Assembly: GCF_001431405.1 (NCBI RefSeq)
Contig: NZ_LDJL01000004.1
Location: forward strand, 248,001 to 312,000
From: Pseudoxanthomonas dokdonensis
GTDB taxonomy: Bacteria; Pseudomonadota; Gammaproteobacteria; Xanthomonadales; Xanthomonadaceae
Direction: 5' to 3'
DNA length: 64,000 nucleotides
The position numbers and the translations under genes are program-made. A model generated the notes under the pieces. It worked only from the letters and a program-made list of their open reading frames with translations. It was not told the origin of the DNA and searched no databases. This document shows, piece after piece, positions 35,138-44,028 of the stretch (position 1 is the stretch's first letter; each line of letters opens with the position of its first letter).

Positions 35138-35168
35138 GTAGCCCAGCTAAGCGCAGCGCACCCCGGGG
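35138..35168 (+). repeat. GTAG/CCCGGGT palindromic repeat R5
   Basis: GTAGCCCAGCTAAGCGCAGCGCACCCCGGGG, with one extra C in the right arm. Core remnant starts directly after it. Confidence 0.7.
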
Positions 35169-35577
35169 CTCTTCAACGGCATCACACACACGATGACCTA
35201 GAATGCGCTGCAACTGCCGGCGCGCAGCAGTGACAGCAACAAAACCATGGACCTGGACTACCGCTATGACAAGGTTGGCAACGTCAACGTCAGCTTCATC
35301 GTCGACTTTGGCGATGGCCGTCAGACCCGCAGCATGCGTTACGACAAGCTCAACCGTCTGACCCAGACCACGTCCAGCATGTTCGGCGCCGCCAGCTATG
35401 GCTATGACAAGTTGGACAACCTGTTGAGCATGCAGGTCGGCGGAGGCAGCAAGAAGCGGAACTACGGTTATTACTACGATTCCCGCAACCGCCTGGTCAA
35501 CATCACGGACCACGGAACTGGTGCCACGGTCATCGGTCTGGAATACGACGCGCAAGGCAACCTGGCCAACAGCCAGC
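35169..35577 (+). pseudogene. Rhs core remnant downstream of the immunity gene
   Basis: Starts FNGITHTMT, then an in-frame TAG (CAG in the intact gene, at about 35199). It continues through LDYRYDKVGNVNVS, RQTRSMRYDKLNRLTQTTSS and KKRNYGYYYDSRNRLVNITD to GNLANS, where it runs into the next repeat. Compared with the intact gene it carries an insertion in the FIVDFGDG region, shared in part with 26946-27370. No toxin tip survives. Confidence 0.8.
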
Positions 35578-35626
35578 GTAGCCCGGGTAAGCTAGCGTAG
35601 CCCGGGTAAGCGCAGCGCACCCGGGG
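35578..35626 (+). repeat. Double GTAG/CCCGGGT palindromic repeat R6
   Basis: GTAGCCCGGGTAAGCTAGC followed by a complete second unit starting GTAG at 35597. The tandem left arms suggest slippage or insertion into itself. Confidence 0.75.
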
Positions 35627-35661
35627 CTCTTCAACGGCATCACCCACACGATGGCCCAGAA
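35627..35661 (+). pseudogene. 35-bp Rhs core stub
   Basis: CTTCAACGGCATCACCCACA and the following bases repeat the conserved core start seen after R2, R4 and R5, then homology stops. It is the last trace of the island before fliR. Confidence 0.7.
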
Positions 35662-35802
35662 CCCGGAAAATCAGGGGCGAAGTTGAGTTTCCTGATTACC
35701 CCCGACCCACAATCCCCGCAACGCGGGCTTTGCTATTTACGGGGTTATGGTGTGCGACTGACCTGCCCCACGGAACCGTACCGGCTGAGGCTGTAAAGTC
35801 CA
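35662..35802. other. Junction between the Rhs island and fliR
   Basis: 140 bp without a gene. It holds a hairpin CCCGC-AAC-GCGGG at about 35715-35727 followed by CTTTGCTATTT, which could end plus-strand transcription from the island. GACTGACCTGCCCC near 35756 resembles IS3-family ends, but no transposase remains, so this is only a suggestion. Confidence 0.35.
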
Positions 35803-36597
35803 TCACCCAGTAACAGCACGCGCCGCGGCGAAGCCGGTGTCGAGGATCCGTTGCACCGGTGCGGCCAGTTCGCCGGTCAGCAGTGCCAGCAGGAACAGGC
35901 CCAGCAGCAGGGCGCTGGGCAGGCCGAGCTGGATCGGGTTGAGCGCCGGGGCGGCGCGGCCGAGTACGCCGAAGGCCAGGTTGACCGCCAGCATCGCCAC
36001 CATCACCGGCAATGCCAGGCCGACGCCGGCGCGCAGGATCTGGCCGAACAGAGTCGGGGCGATTTCCAGCACCGTGCGCACGTCCGGCAGGGCGTGGCCG
36101 ATCGGCAGGGCGTGGTAGCTGTCCAGCAGCATCGAGACCAGCGCCAGGTGGCCGTTGAAGGCGAAGAACAGCAAGCCGAACGACAGGTAGAACCATTGCC
36201 CGACCACGCCGGAATTGACCCCGCGCAGGGGGTCGGACATCTGCGCGAAGGCCAGGCCGGTACCCTGCGAAATGAGTTCGCCGGCGAGTGCACCGGCTTC
36301 GAACGCCAGCCGCAGCATGAAGCCCATGCAGGCGCCGACCGCCAGTTCGCGGGCGATGTTGAGCACGCTGATCGAATCCAGCGCGATGATGTCGATCGGC
36401 GCCGGCGGCAACAGCGGGGTCAGCGCCATCGACAAGGCACCGGCGATGATTACCCGCACACGTACCGACACTGCCCGGGTGCCGATCAGCGGTGACGCCA
36501 TCAACAGCGCGCCGGTGCGCAGCAGCGTCCACAGCAGGGCGTTGATCATCGCGAACGCCTGCTGGCCATCGATGACGGTCTGGGTGGCGGTATCCAT
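35803..36597 (-). CDS. fliR: Flagellar type III export protein FliR
   Basis: 264 residues with about six membrane helices. Family segments include ARELAVGACMGFMLRLAFEAGALAGE and the SDPLRGVN region. It forms the export gate with FliP and FliQ. Length fits the family (about 260), so the gene is whole despite abutting the Rhs island. Part of its 3' end (35862-35971) is duplicated at 27424-27533. It is the last gene of the fli operon. Confidence 0.95.
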   Translation of the reverse strand: MDTATQTVIDGQQAFAMINALLWTLLRTGALLMASPLIGTRAVSVRVRVIIAGALSMALTPLLPPAPIDIIALDSISVLNIARELAVGACMGFMLRLAFEAGALAGELISQGTGLAFAQMSDPLRGVNSGVVGQWFYLSFGLLFFAFNGHLALVSMLLDSYHALPIGHALPDVRTVLEIAPTLFGQILRAGVGLALPVMVAMLAVNLAFGVLGRAAPALNPIQLGLPSALLLGLFLLALLTGELAAPVQRILDTGFAAARAVTG

Positions 36598-36610
36598 GGC
36601 CGGTCGGCAA

Positions 36611-36880
36611 TCAGCCTATGATGTGCGGCAGCCGCTGGAACAGGCCGATGGTGTATTCGACCAGCGTGCCGAGCAGGAAGCTGCCGGTGGCGAACAACGC
36701 CGCGGTCAGCGCGATGGCCTTGGCGACGAAGGCGATGGTCGGTTCGTTGAGCTGGGTGGCGGCCTGGATGATGCCGATCACCACACCGACCACCAGTACC
36801 ACCAGCAGCAGCGGGCCACCAACCCAGAGCGCGATTTCCAGGCCGCCGCGCAGTTCGGTCAGGGCAAGTTCGGGGCTCAT
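36611..36880 (-). CDS. fliQ: Flagellar type III export protein FliQ
   Basis: 89 residues with two membrane helices (~15-38 and ~50-75) and the family pattern PELALTELRGGLEIALWVGGP ... IIQAATQLNEPTIAFVAK. Core of the export gate, 13 bp upstream of fliR and 4 bp after fliP. Confidence 0.95.
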   Translation of the reverse strand: MSPELALTELRGGLEIALWVGGPLLLVVLVVGVVIGIIQAATQLNEPTIAFVAKAIALTAALFATGSFLLGTLVEYTIGLFQRLPHIIG

Positions 36881-36884
36881 CGGC

Positions 36885-37745
36885 TCAGACCACGTTGAAG
36901 CTGGCGGCCAGCGAGCCGACGATCAACACCCAGCCGTCGACCAGCACGAACAGCAGTATCTTGAACGGCGCCGACACCAGCATCGGTGACAGCATCATCA
37001 TGCCCATCGACATCAGCACGCTGGCGACCACCAGATCGATGATCACGAACGGGATGAAGATCAGGAAGCCGATTTCGAAGGCGGTCTTCAGCTCGCTGGT
37101 GATGAACGATGCCACCACGATCGGGAACGGGATATCGGCGGCGCTGGCATAGGCGCCATGCCCGGCCAGTCCGGCGAAGGTCATCAGGTCGGTTTCGCGG
37201 ACCTGCGCCAGCATGAAGTCGCGCAGTGGCCCGGTGGTCAATGACCAGGCGCTGGCGAAGTCGATCTGGCCGTCGAGGTAGGGCGCCATGCCCTGGGCCC
37301 AGGCTTTCTCGCCGACCGGCATCATCACCAGCATGGTCAGGAACAACGCCAGTCCCACCAGCACCTGGTTGGACGGAGTCTGGCCGGTCCCCAGTGCCTG
37401 CCGCAGCAGGCCCAGCACGATGATGATGCGGGTGAAGGCGGTCATCGCCAGCAGCGCCGAGGGGATCAGCGTGATCGCGGTCATCAGCAGCAGCGTCTGC
37501 AGCGGCAGGCTGACCGACTGGTTGCCAATCTGGCCGACGGTGACGTCGGGTAACGCCGGCAATTGCGGCTTGGCCGGGCTGGCCGCTTGCGTATTGCCGG
37601 CGTTGTCCGGCGCCGCTGCCGGCGCGGCGCTGGCCGCGGTGGGTGGTTGGGCATTGGCCTGGGCCAGCGAGACCGCCGGCAGCAGTGCCAGCAATGACAG
37701 CATCAGCAGCAGCGACAGGCGGCGGTGCAGGGAAGGGCGGGACAT
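36885..37745 (-). CDS. fliP: Flagellar type III export protein FliP
   Basis: 286 residues. A cleavable signal peptide (MSRPSLHRRLSLLLMLSLLA...) is a known FliP feature, followed by a Pro/Ala-rich mature N-terminus and four membrane helices. Diagnostic text: TLIPSALLAMTAFTRIIIVL and SMGMMMLSP. ATG 37745 was chosen for the signal peptide. It starts 1 base before the fliO stop. Confidence 0.95.
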   Translation of the reverse strand: MSRPSLHRRLSLLLMLSLLALLPAVSLAQANAQPPTAASAAPAAAPDNAGNTQAASPAKPQLPALPDVTVGQIGNQSVSLPLQTLLLMTAITLIPSALLAMTAFTRIIIVLGLLRQALGTGQTPSNQVLVGLALFLTMLVMMPVGEKAWAQGMAPYLDGQIDFASAWSLTTGPLRDFMLAQVRETDLMTFAGLAGHGAYASAADIPFPIVVASFITSELKTAFEIGFLIFIPFVIIDLVVASVLMSMGMMMLSPMLVSAPFKILLFVLVDGWVLIVGSLAASFNVV

Positions 37746-37746
37746 G

Positions 37747-38160
37747 TCAGGACTCTTTACGCAGGCGCTTGGCCAGCAGTTCGGCGAAGTTGGGAAGTGG
37801 TGGTGCGGCCACCGGCGCCAGCGGATGCGGCAGCGCATGCAGGTTGTGGATGCCGCCGGCGGTGACCCCCAGCAGCAGTTGCTGGCCGCCGACCTCGACC
37901 ACCAGCAGACGTTCCTTGCTGCCGACCGACAGGCTGGTGACGACCCGCAGCTGATCGCTCTGGCGCAGACCCAGACCGCTGCCCGGCATGCGCTTGAGCA
38001 GCCAGGCCAGGCCCAGGATCAGGCCCAGCACCAGGATCAGGCCGACCAGCGCGCCGCCGATGCCGGGCGTGGTGGGCGCGTGCTGGCCGATCTTCTGCAC
38101 GCTGGCGGGCGCGGCGGCGCTGGTGGCCAGCGCGACGAGGGGCATGGACATGAAGGACAT
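37747..38160 (-). CDS. fliO: Flagellar biosynthesis protein FliO
   Basis: 137 residues with an N-terminal leader-like segment, a membrane helix at about 34-55 (GGALVGLILVLGLILGLAWL) and a cytoplasmic beta domain (LRVVTSLSVGSKERLLVVEV). It stabilises FliP during gate assembly. Lies between fliN (3-base gap) and fliP. Confidence 0.9.
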   Translation of the reverse strand: MSFMSMPLVALATSAAAPASVQKIGQHAPTTPGIGGALVGLILVLGLILGLAWLLKRMPGSGLGLRQSDQLRVVTSLSVGSKERLLVVEVGGQQLLLGVTAGGIHNLHALPHPLAPVAAPPLPNFAELLAKRLRKES

Positions 38161-38163
38161 CGC

Positions 38164-38499
38164 TCAGCGCAGGCGGCGGATGCGTTCGCTTGGGCTGACC
38201 ACGTCGGTCAGACGCACGCCGAAGCGGTCATTGACCACCACCACTTCGCCCTGCGCAATCAAGGTGCCATTGACGTAGACATCGAGTGGTTCGCCAGCGC
38301 CACGTTCCAGTTCCACCACCGAACCCTGGTTGAGTTGCAGCAGGTTGCGGATCGGCATGCGCATGCGTCCTACTTCCAGTGACAGCACCACCGGCACGTC
38401 GAGGATGACGTCCAGGCTCATGTCGCTGTCGGCGGGATTGAACTCGGCTTGCAATGGTTCGAACTGGGCCGTGCCGGCCTGGCTGCTGGTGTGGGTCAT
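38164..38499 (-). CDS. fliN: Flagellar motor switch protein FliN
   Basis: 111 residues with the SpoA (C-ring) domain: ILDVPVVLSLEVGRMRMPIRNLL, LNQGSVVELERGAGEPLDV and IAQGEVVVVNDRFGVRLTDV. Part of the C ring with FliM and FliG. ATG overlaps the fliM stop by 4 bp. Confidence 0.95.
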   Translation of the reverse strand: MTHTSSQAGTAQFEPLQAEFNPADSDMSLDVILDVPVVLSLEVGRMRMPIRNLLQLNQGSVVELERGAGEPLDVYVNGTLIAQGEVVVVNDRFGVRLTDVVSPSERIRRLR

Positions 38500-39539
38500 G
38501 ACGTGGTTTCCTCGGCGACGACGACGGGCTGGGTTTGCGTGCTGGCGCGCGCGGCGGCGGCCGCCTGCGCACCGGGCGGATGGGTGGCGGTGATCTTGAC
38601 GGCGTTGTAGCCGTTGGAAATGCCGAATTCACCGCTGAATACCGGTACCTGCTCGACGCACACCGGCACCTGCTTGAGCAGTTCGATCGGCAGGATGTCG
38701 CCGACCTTCATCCGGGTCAGCTGGCGCAGGCTGATCTGTTTCTCGGCGATGATGCTGGAGACGTTGACCTCGGCGCTGTGCAGTTGCCGATGCAGGCTGC
38801 GGCGAAAGCTGTCGTCGTTGTCGACGCGGTCGGACTGCATGCCGGCATCCAGCAGTTCGCGGATCGGCTCCAGCATCGAGTACGGCAGGGTGATGTGGAT
38901 CTCGCCACCGCCGCCGTCCAGTTCGACATGGAATCGGCTGACCACCACGTACTCGCGCGGGCTGACGATGTTGGCGAAGTGCGGGTTGACCTCGGAGTTG
39001 ATGTACTCGAACTCCACGTTCATCACCGGCGCCCACGCATCGACCAGGTCGGCGAAGGTCTGCTTGAGCAGCAGGTGGATGACCCGCATCTCGGTCTGGG
39101 TGAATTCGCGCCCCTCGATCTTCGCCGGATAACGGCCATCGCCACCGAAGAAGTTGTCGACCACGGTGTAGACCAGCTTGGGCTCGAACACGATCAGGCC
39201 GGTACCACGCAGGGGCTTGAGCTTGATCAGGTTGAGGTTGGTCGGCACGTACAGCGAGTGCAGGTATTCGCCGAACTTGATCATCTCGATGCCGCGCACC
39301 GACAGGTCTGCCGAGCGCCGCAACAGGTTGAACAGACCGATGCGCCAGGTGCGGATGAAGCGCTCGTTGATCATCTCCAGGGTCGGCAGGCGACCACGGA
39401 CGATGCGGTCCTGGCTGGCGAAATCGTAGGAACGGGCGACGCCCGGATCGAGCGGCGGTTCCTCGGTTTCGATCGCGCCCGAGTCCACCCCGTGCAGCAG
39501 GGCGTCGATTTCGTCCTGGGACAGCAGGTCGCTCATCAT
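38496..39539 (-). CDS. fliM: Flagellar motor switch protein FliM
   Basis: 347 residues. The N-terminal CheY-P binding peptide LSQDEIDALLHG is intact. A CheC-like middle domain (RTWRIGLFNLLRRSADLS) and a C-terminal SpoA domain (PIELLKQVPVCVEQVPVF) follow. The start may be the second ATG (39536). Receives CheY-P from the cheYZA operon. Confidence 0.95.
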   Translation of the reverse strand: MMSDLLSQDEIDALLHGVDSGAIETEEPPLDPGVARSYDFASQDRIVRGRLPTLEMINERFIRTWRIGLFNLLRRSADLSVRGIEMIKFGEYLHSLYVPTNLNLIKLKPLRGTGLIVFEPKLVYTVVDNFFGGDGRYPAKIEGREFTQTEMRVIHLLLKQTFADLVDAWAPVMNVEFEYINSEVNPHFANIVSPREYVVVSRFHVELDGGGGEIHITLPYSMLEPIRELLDAGMQSDRVDNDDSFRRSLHRQLHSAEVNVSSIIAEKQISLRQLTRMKVGDILPIELLKQVPVCVEQVPVFSGEFGISNGYNAVKITATHPPGAQAAAAARASTQTQPVVVAEETTS

Positions 39540-39549
39540 GGCCGCGGGC

Positions 39550-40071
39550 TCACTGCATCACGAAGCTGGTGAACAGCAATGCGTCGACGCCGGGCTTGCC
39601 GGTTTCGGCGCTCATCAGTTTGCGCACGTCGCGCAGCGCGGTGGCCTGCAGTTTCTGCTTGCCCTGCAGGCTGACCAGATCCTCCGCGTTCTGCTGCGCG
39701 AACAGCATCAACAGGTTGGCGCGCAGCGCCGGCGCGTGTTGTTCGATGGCCTTGAGTGCTTCCGGATCACGGGTCATCAGCTGCACTTCAATCTGCAGGT
39801 AACGGGCGCCGGAGGCCGAGCCGAACAGGTTGACCACGAACGGTGGCTCCAGGGCGAAGTACTGCGCCGGCGCCGGCACCTTGGCGGTCTGCTGCCTGGC
39901 CTTGGCTTCGGCCTGCTCGATGCGATGCTGCGCCGACTGGTTGGCGAAGTACCACGCTGCCGCGCCGGCGCCGCCAGCCGCCAGCAGGACGATGCAGGCA
40001 ATCAACAGCCACGGCTTGCCGGACTTGGCGGCAGGCTTGATCAGGGCGGGGTCGGGTTTGGCAGCAGGCAC
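39550..40071 (-). CDS. fliL: Flagellar basal-body protein FliL
   Basis: 173 residues from a GTG start with GGAG 9 bases upstream. A single membrane helix near 23-43, then the periplasmic FliL domain (FALEPPFVVNLFG, RYLQIEVQLMTRDPEALKAI). It surrounds and activates stators. A sigma-54 site lies 33 bp upstream, so fliLMNOPQR can be transcribed separately from fliEFGHIJK. Confidence 0.93.
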   Translation of the reverse strand: MPAAKPDPALIKPAAKSGKPWLLIACIVLLAAGGAGAAAWYFANQSAQHRIEQAEAKARQQTAKVPAPAQYFALEPPFVVNLFGSASGARYLQIEVQLMTRDPEALKAIEQHAPALRANLLMLFAQQNAEDLVSLQGKQKLQATALRDVRKLMSAETGKPGVDALLFTSFVMQ

Positions 40072-40103
40072 GCGGGCGTCTCCAGGAGGTTCGCGGTGAC
40101 AGA

Positions 40104-40119
40104 TGCAAGCGTCGTGCCG
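40104..40119 (-). promoter_or_regulatory. Sigma-54 promoter of fliLMNOPQR
   Basis: The minus strand reads CGGCACG-ACGC-TTGCA, an almost perfect match to TGGCACG-N4-TTGCA, 33 bp before fliL. Confidence 0.8.
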
Positions 40120-40165
40120 GAAGCGGTATCCGGCAGTGACGGGGATTTGACATCCGCTGTGCCGC

Positions 40166-40226
40166 CGCCCCCATCCCGGCCCCGTATCAAGTACGGGGCA
40201 AGCTCTTCCCCCGTGGACGGGGGAAG
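40166..40226. repeat. Dispersed intergenic repeat, copy 2
   Basis: Contains the 14-mer CGCCCCCATCCCGG (reverse complement of 20700-20713), a hairpin CCCCGTA/TACGGGG (40180-40198) and a second hairpin CTTCCCCCGT/ACGGGGGAAG (40205-40226). It occupies the 300-bp fliK-fliL gap, which otherwise holds only the fliL promoter, and may form a terminator-like structure after fliK. Confidence 0.6.
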
Positions 40227-40372
40227 GAGCAAAAGCAGCGCTCTGGAATTGCCCGGGCAGGGCGCAAGCGCAGAGCTGCGATACCTGTCCAGTGTTCGAC
40301 GCTGCTCCCGCCTCGACTCCCTGCTGTGTTTACGCGGCAGTGTCGGGGTAGGGATAAGGCGTCATGCAAAGC

Positions 40373-41563
40373 TCAGGCGTAGGCGTCGAGCAGGCGGTTG
40401 CTGCGCAGGCGTGGGCTGTCGATGGCTGCGGTGGTCGCATCGGACGCCGGTGAACCGTCACCGCGGTGATTGCCGCGCTGGCCGCTGCTGCCCTGGCTGG
40501 CGGCCTGGCCGCCGTGACGACCGTGGCCGACATCGGCGTGGGTGAGCTGGAAGCCATGCTGGCCAAGCATGTCGCGCAGGCGCGGCAGGCTGCTTTCCAG
40601 CGCTTGCCGGACGTCTGGCTGGGCGCTGCTGAATTCGGCGTGCACGCGGTCGCCGTCCAGTTTCAGCTGTACTTCTACCGGGCCCAGATCGTGCGGGGTG
40701 ATGCGGATGTGGGCGTGGCCGATTTTCTGCTCGGCCAGCCAGCTCAACTGGGTGCCGATGGCGTCGCCGAACTGCTCGCTGTGCAGGTGCGGGGTCGGCA
40801 ACTGCGCCGGGTTGACGGTAGCGGTGGACGGCAGCAGGTTGCCATGTGGCTGGCCGCTGGCGATGGCGAATGGTGCCGGCGTGGCCGGCCCGGTGTCGGT
40901 CGCGACCTGCAGTTTATCGAGCATCGCCTTGAAGCCCTGCATCAACCCGTTGCCTTCCACCGGCGGCGGGATGGCGGCAGCCAGAGCGGGCAGGGCGGTG
41001 GTGGTCATTGCGGCAGGGCCATTGCCGGCCTCCGCGACGTTGGCATGCAGCGGGGCGGCGGTCGACCCATTGGCCACGGATGGCAGCAGGCCGGTGTCGC
41101 CGGCGGCAGCCGGCAGTTGCGCCACATCCAGGCCGGTGGTCAACGCGGTTGCCGGCAACGCGGACGCGATCGCGGTGGCTGCACCTGCAAGGCCATCGGC
41201 CGCGGGCAGCGTCGCTGCCGGCAACCACCACGGCAGCAGCGGTGCGATGGCGACCGCATCCTTTTCCTCGCTGTCGGCCGGGTCAGTGTCGTTGTCGTGG
41301 CTGCGCTGTTGCCGCGGCGGGCTGGTCGTTGCGCAAGTACCTGCGTTGGCGGCGTCGGCATGGTCGCCGGCGGCTTCCGTCGCCGGTCTTCCGCGCGATA
41401 CCGGCATCGGTTTGTCGTCGTTGCCAGTCGTGCCAGCGCTGGCCTGCAATGCCTTCGAGAACGCGTCGCCCTGCGCATCCTCGCCACGGCCGGCAGCGCC
41501 CCCGCCATCACGGCCGACAGGCGTACTGGCGCCCATCGACACACTGGCCAGCATCGGACTCAC
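40373..41563 (-). CDS. fliK: Flagellar hook-length control protein FliK
   Basis: 396 residues. The long N-terminal part is low-complexity Ala/Pro/Asp-rich. The C-terminal Flg_hook domain is clear near residues 260-345 (IGTQLSWLAEQKIGHAHIRITP, LGPVEVQLKLDGDRVHAEF, LPRLRDMLGQHGFQL). It measures hook length and triggers the FlhB switch. ATG overlaps the fliJ stop. Confidence 0.93.
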   Translation of the reverse strand: MSPMLASVSMGASTPVGRDGGGAAGRGEDAQGDAFSKALQASAGTTGNDDKPMPVSRGRPATEAAGDHADAANAGTCATTSPPRQQRSHDNDTDPADSEEKDAVAIAPLLPWWLPAATLPAADGLAGAATAIASALPATALTTGLDVAQLPAAAGDTGLLPSVANGSTAAPLHANVAEAGNGPAAMTTTALPALAAAIPPPVEGNGLMQGFKAMLDKLQVATDTGPATPAPFAIASGQPHGNLLPSTATVNPAQLPTPHLHSEQFGDAIGTQLSWLAEQKIGHAHIRITPHDLGPVEVQLKLDGDRVHAEFSSAQPDVRQALESSLPRLRDMLGQHGFQLTHADVGHGRHGGQAASQGSSGQRGNHRGDGSPASDATTAAIDSPRLRSNRLLDAYA

Positions 41564-42018
41564 GCGTTGCCGTCCTCTTCCTGCGCGGCCAGCATCGCCA
41601 GGCGGCTGCGGCGCGCGCCGAGATCGTCCATCTCACGTTGCTGGCGGCGCTCGATGACCTGGTGTTCCTGCACCCGGTAGCTGGCGGCGAGCTGTTCGAG
41701 CACCTGCTTGTCACGGCTGGCCAGCAACAGCCGGTCACGCTGGATATCGACATTGGCGCGGCTGCGGTCGACGTTCTGCAGCTGTTGCTGCAAGGCGCTG
41801 TCCAGGCGATCCAGGAACGCACGCCGGTTGGCCAGCTGGGCCGGGCTGGTGGCGGCCATCTGGCTGTTGGCATACTCCTCCATGTAGCCACGCAGTTCTT
41901 CCAGCCGCGATTCATGCGCGCTCAGCGCCTGCTGGCGCTCGGCCAGTTCGCGGGCCACGGCGTCTTCGGTTTCCTGCGCACGGCGCAGCAGCGGATCAAT
42001 TCGGCGGGATTGCATCAT
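41560..42018 (-). CDS. fliJ: Flagellar export chaperone FliJ
   Basis: 152 residues, almost entirely coiled coil ([20 protein letters not shown] ... [14 protein letters not shown]). Central stalk of the FliI/FliH ATPase complex. MMQSRR gives two adjacent starts (42018/42015). The gene overlaps the end of fliI by 23 bp. Confidence 0.93.
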   Translation of the reverse strand: MMQSRRIDPLLRRAQETEDAVARELAERQQALSAHESRLEELRGYMEEYANSQMAATSPAQLANRRAFLDRLDSALQQQLQNVDRSRANVDIQRDRLLLASRDKQVLEQLAASYRVQEHQVIERRQQREMDDLGARRSRLAMLAAQEEDGNA

Positions 42019-43402
42019 TGATGATGTCCTTGCGTTGTTGCGTTGGGCGCTCGACCAGTTGTTCAAGGGCCTGGCGACTGTCGTCCAGGTCCGCCGCGCG
42101 GGCCACGTCCTGGCCGAGGAACTCGACGATCTCCGGCCAGCGTGCCAGCGCTTCATCGACCAGCGGATCGCTGCCGCGCTGGTAGGCGCCGATCGCAATC
42201 AGGTCGCGGTTGCTGTTGTAGGCCGACAGCAGTCGCTTCAGTTTGCGGATGCGATCACGCCAGGTTTCATCGGCAATGTCGGTGACCACGCGGCTGACCG
42301 ATGACTCGACGTCGATGGCCGGATACAGGCCGCTGTCGGCCACCCGCCGCGACAGCAGGATGTGGCCGTCCAGGATCGCGCGGGCCGCATCGGCAATCGG
42401 ATCCTGCGGATCGTCGCCTTCGGTCAGCACGGTGTAAAACGCGGTGATTGAACCACGTCCGGCGGCGCCGTTGCCGGCGCGTTCGACCAGCGCCGGCAGT
42501 CGCGCGAATACCGATGGCGGATAACCGCGGGTGGTCGGCGGCTCGCCCACCGACAGGCCGATTTCGCGCTGGGCCTGGGCAAAACGGGTCAACGAATCCA
42601 TCAGCAGCAACACGTTCAGGCCCTGATCGCGGAACCACTCGGCAATCGCGGTGGCGCGGTAGGCGCCCTGCAGGCGTGCAAGCGGCGGCCGATCGGCGGG
42701 GCTGGCGACCACCACCGCGCGCTCCATGCCGGCCGCACCGAGCGTGGTTTCGACGAAGTCGCGCACTTCACGGCCACGTTCGCCAATCAGGCCGACCACG
42801 ATCACGTCGGCGGCGGTGTAGCGGGTCATCATGCCAAGCAGGGTCGACTTGCCGACGCCGGAGCCGGCGAACAGGCCGACGCGCTGGCCACGGCCAATCG
42901 GCAGCAGTGCGTTGATCGCACGCACGCCGACATCGAGGGGCCGGGTAATCGGTTCCCGCGACAGCGGATTGATCGAAGCGCCGGCCAGGCTGACGCTGGT
43001 CTCGGCGCGGATCGGGCCACGTCCGTCCAGCGGCACGCCGTCGCTGTCGATGACCCGGCCCAGCAGGCCTTCGCCGACCTGCACGCCACCACGACGGCGC
43101 TGCGGCACCACCCGCGCGTTCGGCAGCAGGCCATGCATTTCCGCGCTTGGCATCAGGTAGGTGCGTTCGCCGGAAAAGCCGACCACTTCGGCATCGACCC
43201 AGCCACCGTCGACCACTTCGACCTTGCAGGTGGCGCCGAGCGGTGCTTCGCAGCCGATGGCTTCCAGGGTCAGGCCGACCGCACGACGCAGGATGCCTTC
43301 GCGGATCAGGCCACGGCCATTCGGTTCCGGCTGGATGCTGGACAGCCGCGCGGCCAGCCGCAGGTCGCGTGCGTCCAGCCACTCCAGTGGTTGTGCGCTC
43401 AT
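41996..43402 (-). CDS. fliI: Flagellum-specific ATPase FliI
   Basis: 468 residues. F1-beta-like ATPase with Walker A GSGVGKST (residues ~180-187), Walker [20 protein letters not shown] and the SERVE-free export-ATPase pattern [17 protein letters not shown]. It energises substrate unfolding at the export gate. It overlaps fliH by 4 bp and fliJ by 23 bp. Confidence 0.96.
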   Translation of the reverse strand: MSAQPLEWLDARDLRLAARLSSIQPEPNGRGLIREGILRRAVGLTLEAIGCEAPLGATCKVEVVDGGWVDAEVVGFSGERTYLMPSAEMHGLLPNARVVPQRRRGGVQVGEGLLGRVIDSDGVPLDGRGPIRAETSVSLAGASINPLSREPITRPLDVGVRAINALLPIGRGQRVGLFAGSGVGKSTLLGMMTRYTAADVIVVGLIGERGREVRDFVETTLGAAGMERAVVVASPADRPPLARLQGAYRATAIAEWFRDQGLNVLLLMDSLTRFAQAQREIGLSVGEPPTTRGYPPSVFARLPALVERAGNGAAGRGSITAFYTVLTEGDDPQDPIADAARAILDGHILLSRRVADSGLYPAIDVESSVSRVVTDIADETWRDRIRKLKRLLSAYNSNRDLIAIGAYQRGSDPLVDEALARWPEIVEFLGQDVARAADLDDSRQALEQLVERPTQQRKDIINDAIPPN

Positions 43403-44028
43403 GGCAGCACCGCGCTGCGATTGACTACGTTGCGGTTGAGTACATTGTCCAGTGCACCGCGCAGGCGTGCCTCCAGCGTGCCGTCGATGCGCACGCTCTC
43501 GGCATGCACGCGCAGGTCACCGCGGCTCAATGACAGATCCGCGGTCAGGCGGGTGCCGGGCATCAGCGACAACACCGGTGTCAGTGCGGCGATGTCGTCC
43601 GGATGCAGGCGTACTTCCACTTCGCGATTGCTGGCGCCGACCGCATCCAGCGCTTCGCTGGTCAGTTCCGACAACAGCATCGGGTCGGCCTGGTAGGCGC
43701 GGCCGACCAGGCTGCCGGCGATGCGCACGGCCAGTTCCGACAGGGCGGCGACGACTTCGTTCTCGAGCCGGTCCAGCGGACGCGAGAAGTTGTCGAGGAT
43801 GCCTTCCATCTGCGCGGCCAGGCGGCGGACTTCGGTCTGGCCCTGGGCCAGGCCTTCGGCATGTCCCTCGGCGTAGCCGCGGGAAAGGCCTTCTTCGTGG
43901 GCGGCGCGTTCGATCGCCTGGATCTCCTCGACGCTGGGCGGCCGCAGCGGTGGCAGTTCTTCGGCCAGTGGCTCGTTGGCGGCGCCAAAATCCAGTGCCG
44001 GGGCCAGCCAGCGGATTGCCTCGTTCAT
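43399..44028 (-). CDS. fliH: Flagellar assembly protein FliH
   Basis: 209 residues. The N-terminal region with aromatic/acidic text ([11 protein letters not shown]) is followed by a Gly-spaced helical segment typical of FliH ([20 protein letters not shown], GxxxG repeats) and the C-terminal FliI-binding domain. Regulates FliI and docks it to the C ring and FlhA. ATGA overlaps on both sides. Confidence 0.93.
   Translation of the reverse strand: MNEAIRWLAPALDFGAANEPLAEELPPLRPPSVEEIQAIERAAHEEGLSRGYAEGHAEGLAQGQTEVRRLAAQMEGILDNFSRPLDRLENEVVAALSELAVRIAGSLVGRAYQADPMLLSELTSEALDAVGASNREVEVRLHPDDIAALTPVLSLMPGTRLTADLSLSRGDLRVHAESVRIDGTLEARLRGALDNVLNRNVVNRSAVLP

Noticed and set aside
35740-35790. Possible IS3-family inverted repeat (GACTGACCTGCCCC)
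   Set aside because: No transposase, partner repeat or target duplication is visible; kept only as a remark in the junction entry.
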